Assembly (NCBI GenBank): GCA_946965045.2
Contig: OX337232.1
Span: 3,596,001-3,660,000 of the forward strand
Length of the DNA stretch: 64,000 bases
From: Epithemia pelagica
Lineage: Eukaryota > Bacillariophyta > Bacillariophyceae > Surirellales > Surirellaceae
Direction: 5' to 3'
The position numbers and the translations under genes were made by a program. This document shows, in pieces, positions 12,501 through 20,392 of the stretch; the stretch's first letter is position 1; the number at the start of each line of letters is the position of its first letter. The notes beneath the pieces were generated by a model that did not search any database, was not told the DNA's origin, and was given only the letters and a program-made list of their open reading frames with translations.

Positions 12501-15363
12501 ACCACCAGGAACAGGACCGTTCGAGCAACCCCCACAAGCGCAATCCGCAGCATGGCAAGCTGTTCCAGGTCCATTCCAGCAATCACCCCATCCGGCTCAG
12601 TCCACAACAGGTCCATTCCAACCACCAGCTCCACCACAAGGTCCGGCGTGGAATGCGCCAGCCAATGGATACGACAACACGGTTGGTACGGCAACCAGTC
12701 CAACCATGAGTGCTAGTACCATCCAACAGCCACTCCCTCTTCGACGGAAACGACGTCGTCGTCAAGTTTCCGAGAGTCCGCCCGAATCCCTCTGGAGTGT
12801 CCCCAATGGACGGAAACGGCCCGATGCGCCATTGCGACAACAACAAGTAGCGCAACCACAGGTTCCACAACAAGAGCCTCCCGTGTCGCAGTGGCCCATG
12901 GCTACCCCGCCCGAGGTGATTCAAACTCCCGGTAGCGCGTTCATGCCCAATGAGCCAAGCTACCGACACGACAACAGGGTCAATGGCGTTGATTCGCAAC
13001 AAGCTAGACACTCGCACGACTTTGGCGCTTCCTCGTCGAACGATAGTCCAGTACGCAATATGGGTGGTGGTGCATATGGTTCCGTTGATCCAATTCAACA
13101 CTATGAGGAAAGTTACGATGATGATGATGATGACGAGGAAGAAGATGCACAAGAGGCGTCCCAGGACAGGAGAGCCAATTACAATCCATGGATGCCACAC
13201 AAACCAGCGTTTGTTACGGTTCCGCCCATGGAAAAGAACAAAAAGAATTCGGAGCAGCAGCAAGATCCGAAACGACGAGCCCCATCTGCAACCGCGGCTT
13301 CCAAGAAAACCCAGGATGTGGCCTCTTCGGCACCCGCCACAAAGAAACCCAAAATGATGATGATGATGATGAATAAGAATCAAATGAAACAACCATCGAA
13401 TCAGTCGGAGAAACAAATCTCGATTGAATCAGAGTTGGAAACGGAGAGAAGCGATGATGCCAAGCAGCACTCTTCGGTATCGACTGCTTTGGATCCTAAA
13501 CCGCTTCAAACCACGACAAAGGCGGAAGAAGATCGCAACAGCAAGAAAGTCGGTGAGAGTGACCCATCAGACAAGGAGACCAAGATGGAAGAAGCCGTGG
13601 CTTCTACTTGGTCTGCTCCCTGGTGGTCGACCACGCCGTTTGGTGACCTTCTAAACTCGGACAAATCCAAGGGACAAGTTGGATTCCCCAACTTTTTTGG
13701 TGGTACAGATGACCAAAAGCAAAATGCCCTGGACGATACCAAAGTTAATGAAGACACTTTGATTGAACCACAGGAGGCTCTCAACGAAAAGGAACGAGAC
13801 AGCTCCAAAGATGCAACCACACCCAGTATTCCTGTGAGTCCTCTTCCTGAGACTGCTTCTACCGAGTCCAAAGACGAAACCGCTGTGACGAATCAAGTTT
13901 TGGTGGAGGATAAACCTCCCTCTGTTGCATCTGAAAATCACAAAACCACCAACAACCACAAACAGCATCCTCCCGACGAACAGCCACAGGCTGTTGGTTC
14001 CGGGGATGCTTTGTTGGATGATTCTGTGAAAGACGAGACCTCTGTTTCTCCGCCCTCCGCAGCGGCCAAACAACGATCGTATTTCCACCCTGATCCAGAA
14101 CGAGACCACCAGGATCAAGCAGTGGCCAAGGCAGTCGCAGACGTTGTGTCGGGTCGGTCCAATATGACTCAAGCACCCGAAACCAAGAATGATTTGTCCG
14201 ATTCCGATTGGAATCGAACGACCGATATGGGTTCCACAAATACCAAGGTTGCGGATCCAGTTCAGGAGCCTCAAACAGTTTTGGCATCTTCCAAGAGCGC
14301 ACTCGATGCTCTGTTGGATTCTTCAAAAAAGGAGGCGGAGTCGCCTGCCGAGTTGCTTTCCAATGCTAGGCAAAGGGTAAAAATGCAACGGAGTCTACAA
14401 GAGGACGATACGACAGTCCAGATACATGCGGAATCATCCGTATCCCAAAGTGACATGAATTCCGTTTCGGAAGCTCATCAGATGGATCCACCGATCGCGG
14501 CATCGACTCCGTGGTCACCCGCGCAATCGGCGTCGGCCTTGCAAAAGGAACTCTTTGAAAGCTTGGGAACCGCACAAAACCATCGACAGGGCACCAGTCG
14601 ATTCATGACAGCGACGCATATTGGCACCAACGCCGAAACTGTACCGGGAAAACGTTCTTCCTTTGGCAGGTTCTTGGGAAAGACGGGGCACACCTTTCAT
14701 CGACCTTCTGGATTCAAGAGAGCTACAGATGATGATGGTGATGATGGAACGCACTCTGTGACAGAGACAGAACCAGTTGCATCCAGTGACGACGCATCGA
14801 ATGACCCGTTCATGTTTCGGAAATCCAAGTCGGAGCCATCGTTGCATGCGCGACCGGCCTTGGACGAGTATGAGTACGAGGAAAAGGGTGGCGATTCGGC
14901 GTCCTTTGTGGTACCCTTTCCGCCTTCCTCCAAGTCGGAGCGCAACAGACGGGCGGAACCTCCGTACAACGACGACGACGACGATAACGCTGTCACAGTG
15001 GTGGCCTCGTGGAAACGAAACGATTTGAACAACCATCGATTGTGGTCCGACTCGGAAAAGGAGGGTGGAGTTCGTGTCTTGTTACGATCCCTCTTGTCCC
15101 TTGTGGGACATCGATTGCGATCCCTGGCACTCTTGACGGTGGTATGGAGTCGATGGAGTCGTACCAACTTGCGACCAACACTCTCTCCTGGAGCAGGAGA
15201 GGAAACGACAATTTCGGGGTTTAGTACGAGTCGTCACCACTGGAAACGACGGGGTGCTCTGGGAAGCACCGCGCTTCGACTGGGATCTTCTCCTCCCAAC
15301 AACAACAAGAACCACAAGAAGAAAAAGTTTCATGGCTTTCGACATCCACCACGATCGCCCTAG
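9568..15363 (+). CDS. Very long secretory-looking low-complexity repeat protein
   Basis: Single open frame of about 1,930 residues; family not recognised. The ATG at 9568 is chosen because it is followed by a basic stretch and a hydrophobic core (LPLLVVSFLLSLVPL) ending near ATSW, a good signal-peptide pattern; an ATG at 9484 is also in frame. The mature part is strongly compositional. A Thr/Asn/His-rich region has three 60-residue repeats, then Glu/Gln-rich stretches, a Pro/Gln region of many P-G-[ASP]-[FYV] motifs, a dibasic patch (RRKRRRR), an acidic patch, and a Lys/Ser/Glu-rich C-terminal half without membrane spans. A cell-wall, matrix or adhesive role is conceivable for such composition, but no homology supports it. 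The uninterrupted frame over 5.8 kb in repetitive sequence argues that it is a real gene. Confidence 0.7.
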   Translation: MTERRKRKRRIALAVQGLPLLVVSFLLSLVPLATSWTTSLQQPWRTVSTIEYNRRILQQQQHPPHSVAPRRPFSIQSAVTTTPEKPPVDPHKQQQQQQQHEQQAPNPNGSGGTTTTLLPTSPLEAAAAAAGSTAVSDPNQETDDEDNEDNDDSPSGLHHFFRSRRNGRAKRRTIRVQQYWKSNPLSEGNKEEQPEKSGVSPPVSTSNHHHHKDNHTMVTEWTLMQPPGNEGTTTGTTPTTNPMWSSSSSWNGACFASRDTTHNPTPPSTTTAKIPPLVNATLLVDDPVPPTSTQTTTTPPSTTTTTVPHPTNHNHNNKGESATTDDPASTTTTAQIPPLVNATLLVDDPLPPTSTQTTTTPTTTTTVPHPTNHDHKNNGESATTDDPASSTTTAQIPPLVNATLLVDPLPTTKTTTTTTTTGGHHHHDNTNRHKEAGPGQPPQPQQQQSQPPGVTLRSSTVASSTPPTLTKEEEEEDQPSPPSAGVGGTSQEQEQEQQQQHLPNQQPVGETLEPAPPEPESKPLMTPPPRAGQPPMAETLSEPPHNKERSQPSFFEEATRVSHETNVPPPHAKEEEEEEARASLAEEPTTTTTPVDLLQQAMQQALQQQQPQEVPLAQPPAPITAIPATTPPQASQDTENDNDEDWMVAASETLASAAAQTWAAATAVFQNHTATVWNSWADQVQNATTTTASTEPSSFQGSFVPLATPASPDIVPPSEAPAPLPAPPSSTTTTQQQQAPDGVVTEPPAPSPPLQVPGAVEPSPVLQQEQSPPLQVPGAVEPYAQQQPQPQAESTPLQVPGPFPQQPVQPAESSSLPPPQPPQQQQQVSSPFHQQQQSPQQQQQVPGAYHPIDAPSAPLHAPPAGPFQQPPPQQQAQSPHPPGVVPGGVAQPPPPQGPGSFQQFQGPPPVFQTPPPQPQVQVPGSFSQFQPQAPGAYQPAPPSEISPRQGTSPFPQSPPVPPQGPVGQPTYPQAQSVPPPGTGPFEQPPQAQSAAWQAVPGPFQQSPHPAQSTTGPFQPPAPPQGPAWNAPANGYDNTVGTATSPTMSASTIQQPLPLRRKRRRRQVSESPPESLWSVPNGRKRPDAPLRQQQVAQPQVPQQEPPVSQWPMATPPEVIQTPGSAFMPNEPSYRHDNRVNGVDSQQARHSHDFGASSSNDSPVRNMGGGAYGSVDPIQHYEESYDDDDDDEEEDAQEASQDRRANYNPWMPHKPAFVTVPPMEKNKKNSEQQQDPKRRAPSATAASKKTQDVASSAPATKKPKMMMMMMNKNQMKQPSNQSEKQISIESELETERSDDAKQHSSVSTALDPKPLQTTTKAEEDRNSKKVGESDPSDKETKMEEAVASTWSAPWWSTTPFGDLLNSDKSKGQVGFPNFFGGTDDQKQNALDDTKVNEDTLIEPQEALNEKERDSSKDATTPSIPVSPLPETASTESKDETAVTNQVLVEDKPPSVASENHKTTNNHKQHPPDEQPQAVGSGDALLDDSVKDETSVSPPSAAAKQRSYFHPDPERDHQDQAVAKAVADVVSGRSNMTQAPETKNDLSDSDWNRTTDMGSTNTKVADPVQEPQTVLASSKSALDALLDSSKKEAESPAELLSNARQRVKMQRSLQEDDTTVQIHAESSVSQSDMNSVSEAHQMDPPIAASTPWSPAQSASALQKELFESLGTAQNHRQGTSRFMTATHIGTNAETVPGKRSSFGRFLGKTGHTFHRPSGFKRATDDDGDDGTHSVTETEPVASSDDASNDPFMFRKSKSEPSLHARPALDEYEYEEKGGDSASFVVPFPPSSKSERNRRAEPPYNDDDDDNAVTVVASWKRNDLNNHRLWSDSEKEGGVRVLLRSLLSLVGHRLRSLALLTVVWSRWSRTNLRPTLSPGAGEETTISGFSTSRHHWKRRGALGSTALRLGSSPPNNNKNHKKKKFHGFRHPPRSP
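10381..10800 (+). repeat. Three in-frame tandem repeats of about 180 nt
   Basis: Units beginning near 10381, 10567 and 10747 each encode IPPLVNATLLVD followed by Pro/Thr-rich sequence and an HPTNH-type motif. Spacing is 186 then 180 nt, both multiples of three, and the third unit is truncated. Near-identical DNA suggests recent expansion. Confidence 0.85.
11820..12640 (+). repeat. Pro/Gln-rich array of P-G-[ASP]-[FYV] motifs
   Basis: Within the long secreted protein, variants of QVPGAVEP, QVPGPFPQQ, QVPGAYHP, GPGSFQQFQ and AVPGPFQQ recur at irregular 20-40 residue intervals, separated by poly-Gln/Pro. Two copies at 11821-11852 and 11881-11912 are identical at DNA level. Confidence 0.8.
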
Positions 15364-16300
15364 CTATAGAGGTACACGATCCATTCTTTTGTATTGTTGG
15401 TGCACACTCGGGGAGATTCCCGGCGTTGGGGATGCTGCCGACTACAGTAGATCCAAGTGCCCCGAATCTCTCGGTTCTGACGCACCCAAGGAATACAGAG
15501 AGGACAAGCGGTTGCAACGTTTGCGGAAACACTCGGTGACTGGCAGTCACTCGAGAACATCAACATCCGTGTCCATCACGAACACAACAGGCTACATTTC
15601 AATATTTGGGGACTTTTATATATACAATATATGCATTCAAACCGGGGAATCATGGACAGCATGATGTTTGTAACTTGTCCAATACGAATGGTACGAATGG
15701 CACAATCCAGCGAACATGTACTGGGAGGAATATCCATGGCTCCAACTCACTCGGACTGTTTGTTGTTTCCTCTACAGGACTGTAGAATAAGAAGAATAGA
15801 GAATTCTGTTTTGGAACAGACAGAGAGTGTTTCTATTAGCCAAGTTGGAATGGGACGATTCAAGAATCTCTAGGACGAGCAATAGTGTGGAGCGTTTGTC
15901 TCCGAATGGCGCATAGAATATGGAGCCCACCAGGAATACTCGTACACACATAGTCGGTCGGTCGGCGTCGGCGTGGGTCTCATGGGAGTGCCCCCGCGCG
16001 CATTGCGTGCCAGTATGTCTACCGCGCCGGGGGACATGAATCCGCGATTTAAAATTCTAGAGCCTCCCGAGTACGAACAGGTTCGAAGTTCGAACTCGCC
16101 TGTTCCTCCATGTCCATGTTGTGATGTCACTTGACGGCATGGGCATGGCACGAATCGACCATCGACTACAGCCTGTAGCAAACGAAGAAGAAGAAGAGGA
16201 GGAGGAAACTTTGCGAATGCATAAAAAGAGTGCCTGGTGCATCCACTCAACAAACAACCGAATACCAACAGTTTCTCCGTATTGCGTTCCGTGAACCATC
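15364..16300. other. Intergenic, no gene recognised
   Basis: This holds the 3' flank of the long secreted protein and the upstream region of the DUF1772-like gene. Short open frames on both strands have no recognisable features. A stretch at 16077-16097 has a palindromic GTTCGAAGTTCGAAC core but no tRNA fold could be built around it. Confidence 0.35.
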
Positions 16301-16885
16301 ATGTCGACCATTTTCTTGCTGCTACAAGACGTTTTGCTCTTGGTGTCCACCTTGCTATGTACGACTTGCTTTGGCTTTGTTCTCATTTTTGCCATTGTCA
16401 TTATGCCGGGCCTGGCCAAGCTTGAGAATGGTCCGTTTTTGCACGCCTTTAAAGTCATTGATGGAGTCATTCAAAACAGTCAACCCATTTTCGTCGTTGT
16501 CTGGCTTGGTTCCATCTTGTCCCTTGTCGTATTGGCCTTGACCACCATCCTTTCGTGGCTGATCATGGGGAGCGACGATGATTTGTCCAGGACCGAGGTC
16601 CTTTTGATTCTGATTGCCACTGTTTCGTACTTGACGGGCCAATACACCACCTTTACCATCAACATTCCTCTCAACAATCGCATCCAATCGCTGAATATTG
16701 ACTTGACGGATGACTTGTCACGATCGTTGGAACGAGATCATTTTGAAACCCGTTGGAATGTGGCCAATGAAATTCGAACCGTCCTCTTTGGTGTGGCCTC
16801 GCTCCTCTTGTTGATTACCCTCGTGTTCCATGACCCCTCGTCTTCTTCCTTTTCCAATCCATTGTCCTGGTTTGGAGTATGGTAA
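16301..16885 (+). CDS. DUF1772-like four-TM membrane protein, copy 1
   Basis: 194-residue membrane protein with about four hydrophobic segments: residues 7-35, 63-88, 105-122 and 160-178. The pattern FAIVIMPGL...AFKVIDGVIQNSQP, then INIPLNNRI and later ERDHFETRWNVANEIR matches the DUF1772 (anthrone-oxygenase-like) family, in which the NVPLN-type motif and the trailing W..WN..R are diagnostic. Some fungal relatives oxidise anthrones in polyketide pathways, but most members, including this one, have no known reaction. A paralogue of 186 residues lies at 22918-23478, about 6 kb downstream in the same orientation. Single exon; the ATG directly precedes the first membrane segment. Confidence 0.8.
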   Translation: MSTIFLLLQDVLLLVSTLLCTTCFGFVLIFAIVIMPGLAKLENGPFLHAFKVIDGVIQNSQPIFVVVWLGSILSLVVLALTTILSWLIMGSDDDLSRTEVLLILIATVSYLTGQYTTFTINIPLNNRIQSLNIDLTDDLSRSLERDHFETRWNVANEIRTVLFGVASLLLLITLVFHDPSSSSFSNPLSWFGVW

Positions 16886-17036
16886 AAAATGACGAACTCT
16901 GACTTGGAGACGTAGCCTAAGAGAAGGAACTAGAAACTACTCACTTGCAACATGATTTCTTGGCGTAAAACGACGATGACGACGACACGTGAGTGGATCT
17001 CCTTGCGATTTCAAGCCAAAGAACAAATCTCCAGTG

Positions 17037-17068
<32 letters not shown>

Positions 17069-17665
17069 CGATCTCTCTCTCTGGAATGTGTTGATCCTGC
17101 GGTGAGACTGGGGGCAAGTACAACCTATTACTACACATATTCTGGTCCCTTGTACCAAGCATACCACAAGGACTTGTGTGTATGGCTGGTCGTCGCACAA
17201 ACTCTCCCACCAAGAACGAAACGCCAAACGTCCACCGAGTTGTTCATTTGGGGACCGATTCTCGGAGCTTCTTTACCACCGAACACTAGTGTGGCGATTC
17301 ATGTCAACGTTTGGCAGAATCCAATAAGGCTTCCAATTCATCCACATGACTGCTGCCTGCCTGGGCAGCTTCGGAGGAGCAGCATGACACTAGTCGAGAG
17401 AGATCATGCAGCTTTCCCCGTGGCATTTTGAACACCAAAGAAGAAGAAAACAGGATGGTTGTGGAGGGAATGTTCTCATTCCTTTTTTGGAGAGGAGAGG
17501 ATCGTCCCCGAATGGTGCGACTGAATGATTTGCTTCCGCGAGCGAACCGTGGCGAACCTTTGTGTGGCCCGACGTCGATTTGGTGTCGATTTCATTTCGG
17601 TCTCACAAAATCAAATCATTCGAGACGAAGAGTCCCATCGTTTCAAAACACTGGATCAAATCATC
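16886..17665. other. Intergenic with CT microsatellite
   Basis: Contains a pure (CT)n tract at about 17037-17064 and a second short CT run to 17080. The hydrolase reading frame is open upstream of its chosen start, with an in-frame ATG at 17525 that would add 47 residues. Nothing else was recognised. Confidence 0.45.
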
Positions 17666-18765
17666 ATGGCTCGTTCGGCTTCTACTTCTTCTTCGTCGAC
17701 TCCTCCTCCCTTTGTGACGGCCAAGGAGTGGTTTCAACAAGGTCAACGTGTCTTGTACAATGCCCAAACCAAGACCATGGTTTCGTCTGCCACCTCCTCG
17801 ACACCCAAGAATCATGACATTTATTCCGTCTTTGAACGGGTCGTTCCACCCACCAGCAAGTCGCCGTCGTCCTCGTCGTCTAGGAAAGGATCCTCCCCAC
17901 AACGGGGGGTCACCTTTTTGCCGGGCTTTCCGGATGGTTCCTACGGATGGTCCAAGGTCAATGCCTTGCTCCAAGACGACACATCATGGTCACGTCTCTT
18001 TGTGGAATATGTCGGTCAAGGCGATTCGGACAAACCCAGTCGTCGCGAGTATACGTACAGTACCATGGAACGTGCCGATCTGGTGCAAGCCCAATGGGCG
18101 GCCCATGGCATTACGAATACAGTCGTGGTGACCTTTGATTATTCCTCCCTCGTGCTGATGGAATTGTTGCAACGTCAACGTCGTGCGCAGGACCGCCACG
18201 AATCGGTTCGTACACGGATCCAACACGTTTTGATTGTGAATGGTGGATTGTTTGCCGATGGCCATTCGCATCCCATTACCACCACGCCCTTGTTGCAAAC
18301 ATGGATGGGACGTGTAGCTTGTTGGATGGCACAACGCTCCTCCCTTGTCTTGAAGTTCATGATTCGTCCCCTCTTTTCAACGACTATGGCGTCACGGACC
18401 AGGAACTGCACGAAATCGGTGAGGCAATTACCGGCCACAAAATTGGTGCCATGTTTCTCTGCAATGCCGCTGGCTTTGTCACAGAACACAAGCGTTTTTA
18501 TGCCAATCGCTGGAATTTGCAAGCCGTCTTGGACAATCGCCAACAGACCTACGACACCATTCTGCCCCACACGGTCCATGTGGTGGGCAGTGAACAGGAT
18601 CCCTTTGAACCCAAGCAATTGGTCTTGGCACGACAACGTCTGGGCGACCAAGTTCAAATCACGCTTCTTCCGGGAGGTCACATGATCACGTCGGAGCAGG
18701 CGGACAAACTGGCACACATGGTCGATGCCATGCTCCAAGTGGACGACCAGACAAGCCAAGACTAA
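17666..18765 (+). CDS. Alpha/beta-hydrolase (epoxide hydrolase/dehalogenase-like) with an apparent frameshift
   Basis: About 366 residues if read through one frame change. The first part (from ATG 17666) has the oxyanion-region motif LPGFPDGSYGW, then DSDKPSRREYTY, then VVVTFDYSS. Asp158 of the last motif occupies the nucleophile-elbow position, and an Asp there is typical of dehalogenases and epoxide hydrolases. The second part, in another frame, supplies the acid residue in VVGSEQDPFEP and the catalytic His in LPGGHMITS. The frame switches near 18370-18385 around the sequence TTTTCAACGAC, where one missing base would restore a continuous protein. No GT-AG intron fits. It is either a sequencing or assembly error in a short A run or a recent inactivating deletion. 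Both halves remain conserved in character, which favours an error or a very young mutation. Substrate unknown. Confidence 0.75.
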
Positions 18766-19540
18766 ACAACCGCAAGAGAGGTAAGAGTTCTGGGTTGATT
18801 GTGTGTCAAAACAACGCAGACTGGAAAGGGCAAACTGATATTCCACTTGGCTGTAGTTCGTTTGGCTCCACACACAAAGCCTATTCGTTTCAGACTCTAA
18901 TATATATCTACTCTATAAAAGAGGGAAAGATCTGTTGAAACAGGAGGTATAGATCCTCGATAGCGAGTTGCGAGAAGTCGCTACTCCTAGGTAACATAGC
19001 GAAACAAAAAAAAAAAAACAAATCGACCAAAGAATAGTTGATCCCAGCCAACTGAGGCCTGACGGGCAATGAGGGGCTGATACAGAGTGGGAACTTGGGG
19101 AAAGACAATTGGAGAATCGCCGAGCCATAGAAGAAGAGCTTCGTGGAGGATGGATTGAAGGTTAGGGTCGAAACAATGCTCAGTCCAAAAATGGATCCTA
19201 GGTAGCATAGCGGTGTACAGAAGCGATTATCGGTCGCGGTGGCATTTGAAAAACAACGTCGGTCGCGGTGGGATTTGAACAAACAAACGTCCAACGTCCA
19301 GCAACGCACAGGATTTGTTTTGAATCATCTATGCATTGGTTGTATACTGGAGATTGGCTGCGAGCGTGGGATGCCGATGCCGGCTTTCGAAATGTTTAAT
19401 TCGGGTGGTCGGGACTGGAAAGATCAGTCCCGGTCCTTGGGGACATTGGGGAGAAAGAATGCGAATCCAACGGTCATAGTCATTTACCCATTACCTCTGT
19501 ACTTGGAAGGCGGATCCAAGCTACGTAGTTTCAAAGCTTA
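18766..19540. other. Intergenic with flanking direct repeats and tandem repeat
   Basis: Holds a 17-bp direct repeat (18985-19001 and 19196-19212, one mismatch) around a segment with a poly-A tract, and an imperfect tandem duplication of about 30 bp at 19229-19292. No intact host gene was recognised. Confidence 0.4.
18987..19208 (-). pseudogene. Possible retroelement-derived coding remnant
   Basis: The minus strand carries a short open frame with the pattern LQSILHEALLLWL...IARQASVGWDQLFFGR. From memory, an 'IGW..F..GR'-like sequence recurs in fragments of reverse-transcriptase-type proteins of algal genomes. The frame dissolves into a poly-T stretch immediately afterwards. The piece lies between 17-bp direct repeats, as if inserted. 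Assignment to a family is a guess; the composition and boundaries are what can be seen. Confidence 0.25.
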
Positions 19541-20247
19541 GGGGGTATATTATCGGGCGCGCGGAGCATGTGCGGAGCATGATATGGGCGGAGAAAGGCC
19601 AAACCAACCCGGATATAGAGCTTTCCTCCGCAAAATTTACATGCGGAGGAAGAGTGCGGGTGGAGCATGGTTGGAAGCAAAATCACGCGCCCACACACCA
19701 CACACTCAATGCGTCGAACAGTCGAAGTCTTCCGATGATGGATTTGTCATGGACAAAAGCGATGACAGAGTCTATCTAGGCACTAGTATTGTAGACAAGT
19801 ACATATAGTCGGCCAACTGTTGCTGCCTTGCTCTTTAGGAGTCTTTTCCATCCTCATGGTGGAGGTTGTGTTTCCATAGAGGAAATTGACGTGTCTTTCC
19901 CACATGAGCTCGTAGGGCCAACAGAACAACAGGTGAAATATCCAATGGATACTCTAAATGATAAGTAGTCTATAAAGGGAATGATTATTGTGTCCGGAAA
20001 CCACCCCTTTGCTTGCCATCGTCTTCCCAAAGTTGCTCTTCTCCTTCCTTTTCGATTCCATACTTAAGGCGACCCATACGCGTTTCCGTGACGGTCGAGG
20101 ATTTTGAGCGCGCGCGCCACGCATGCTCCGCATCTCTGCATCCGCCCACCGATAATATAGACGCGCGGAGCATGCATCGTGGAGCATGCATTGCTCCCGC
20201 CATATCCATGCTCCGCCCATGCTCCGCGCGCCCGATAACATACCCCC
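19541..20247. mobile_element. PIF/Harbinger-like non-autonomous DNA transposon (MITE)
   Basis: A 707-bp element. The two ends are inverted repeats of about 41 bp with two mismatches, starting GGGGGTAT.TTATCGGGCG. The element is flanked by the trinucleotide TTA on both sides (19538-19540 and 20248-20250). A 3-bp TWA target duplication and G-rich termini are hallmarks of the PIF/Harbinger superfamily. Multiple GGAGCATG/CATGCTCC motifs fill the subterminal regions. An inner inverted copy of the terminus near 20150-20180 makes the right end self-complementary. No transposase frame is present. Confidence 0.85.
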
Positions 20248-20392
20248 TTAGTCTTTTGTTTGAATTGGAACTTGCTTTCGTTACGACACGAATAAGTGAA
20301 CGAAGTTGGTCCATAAATTCGCACGACAAACCAACAGAAGAGCCACATAATCGTTGCAAAATCGTGTTATTACATACTAAAAAGTCCTGACA

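Noticed and set aside
10683-12703. Long minus-strand open frames under the secreted protein (for example 11756-12703 and 10683-11492)
   Set aside because: They are antisense shadows of CAA/CCA/ACC-rich repeats, giving Val/Gly/Leu-rich nonsense without domains. The plus frame has a signal peptide and a far longer opening.
16077-16100. GGTTCGAA-type motif as a tRNA B box
   Set aside because: No matching A box, acceptor stem or anticodon arm could be folded around it on either strand.
17037-17080. CT tract, and the GA tract at 49634-49701, as functional elements
   Set aside because: Simple microsatellites; no evidence beyond composition.
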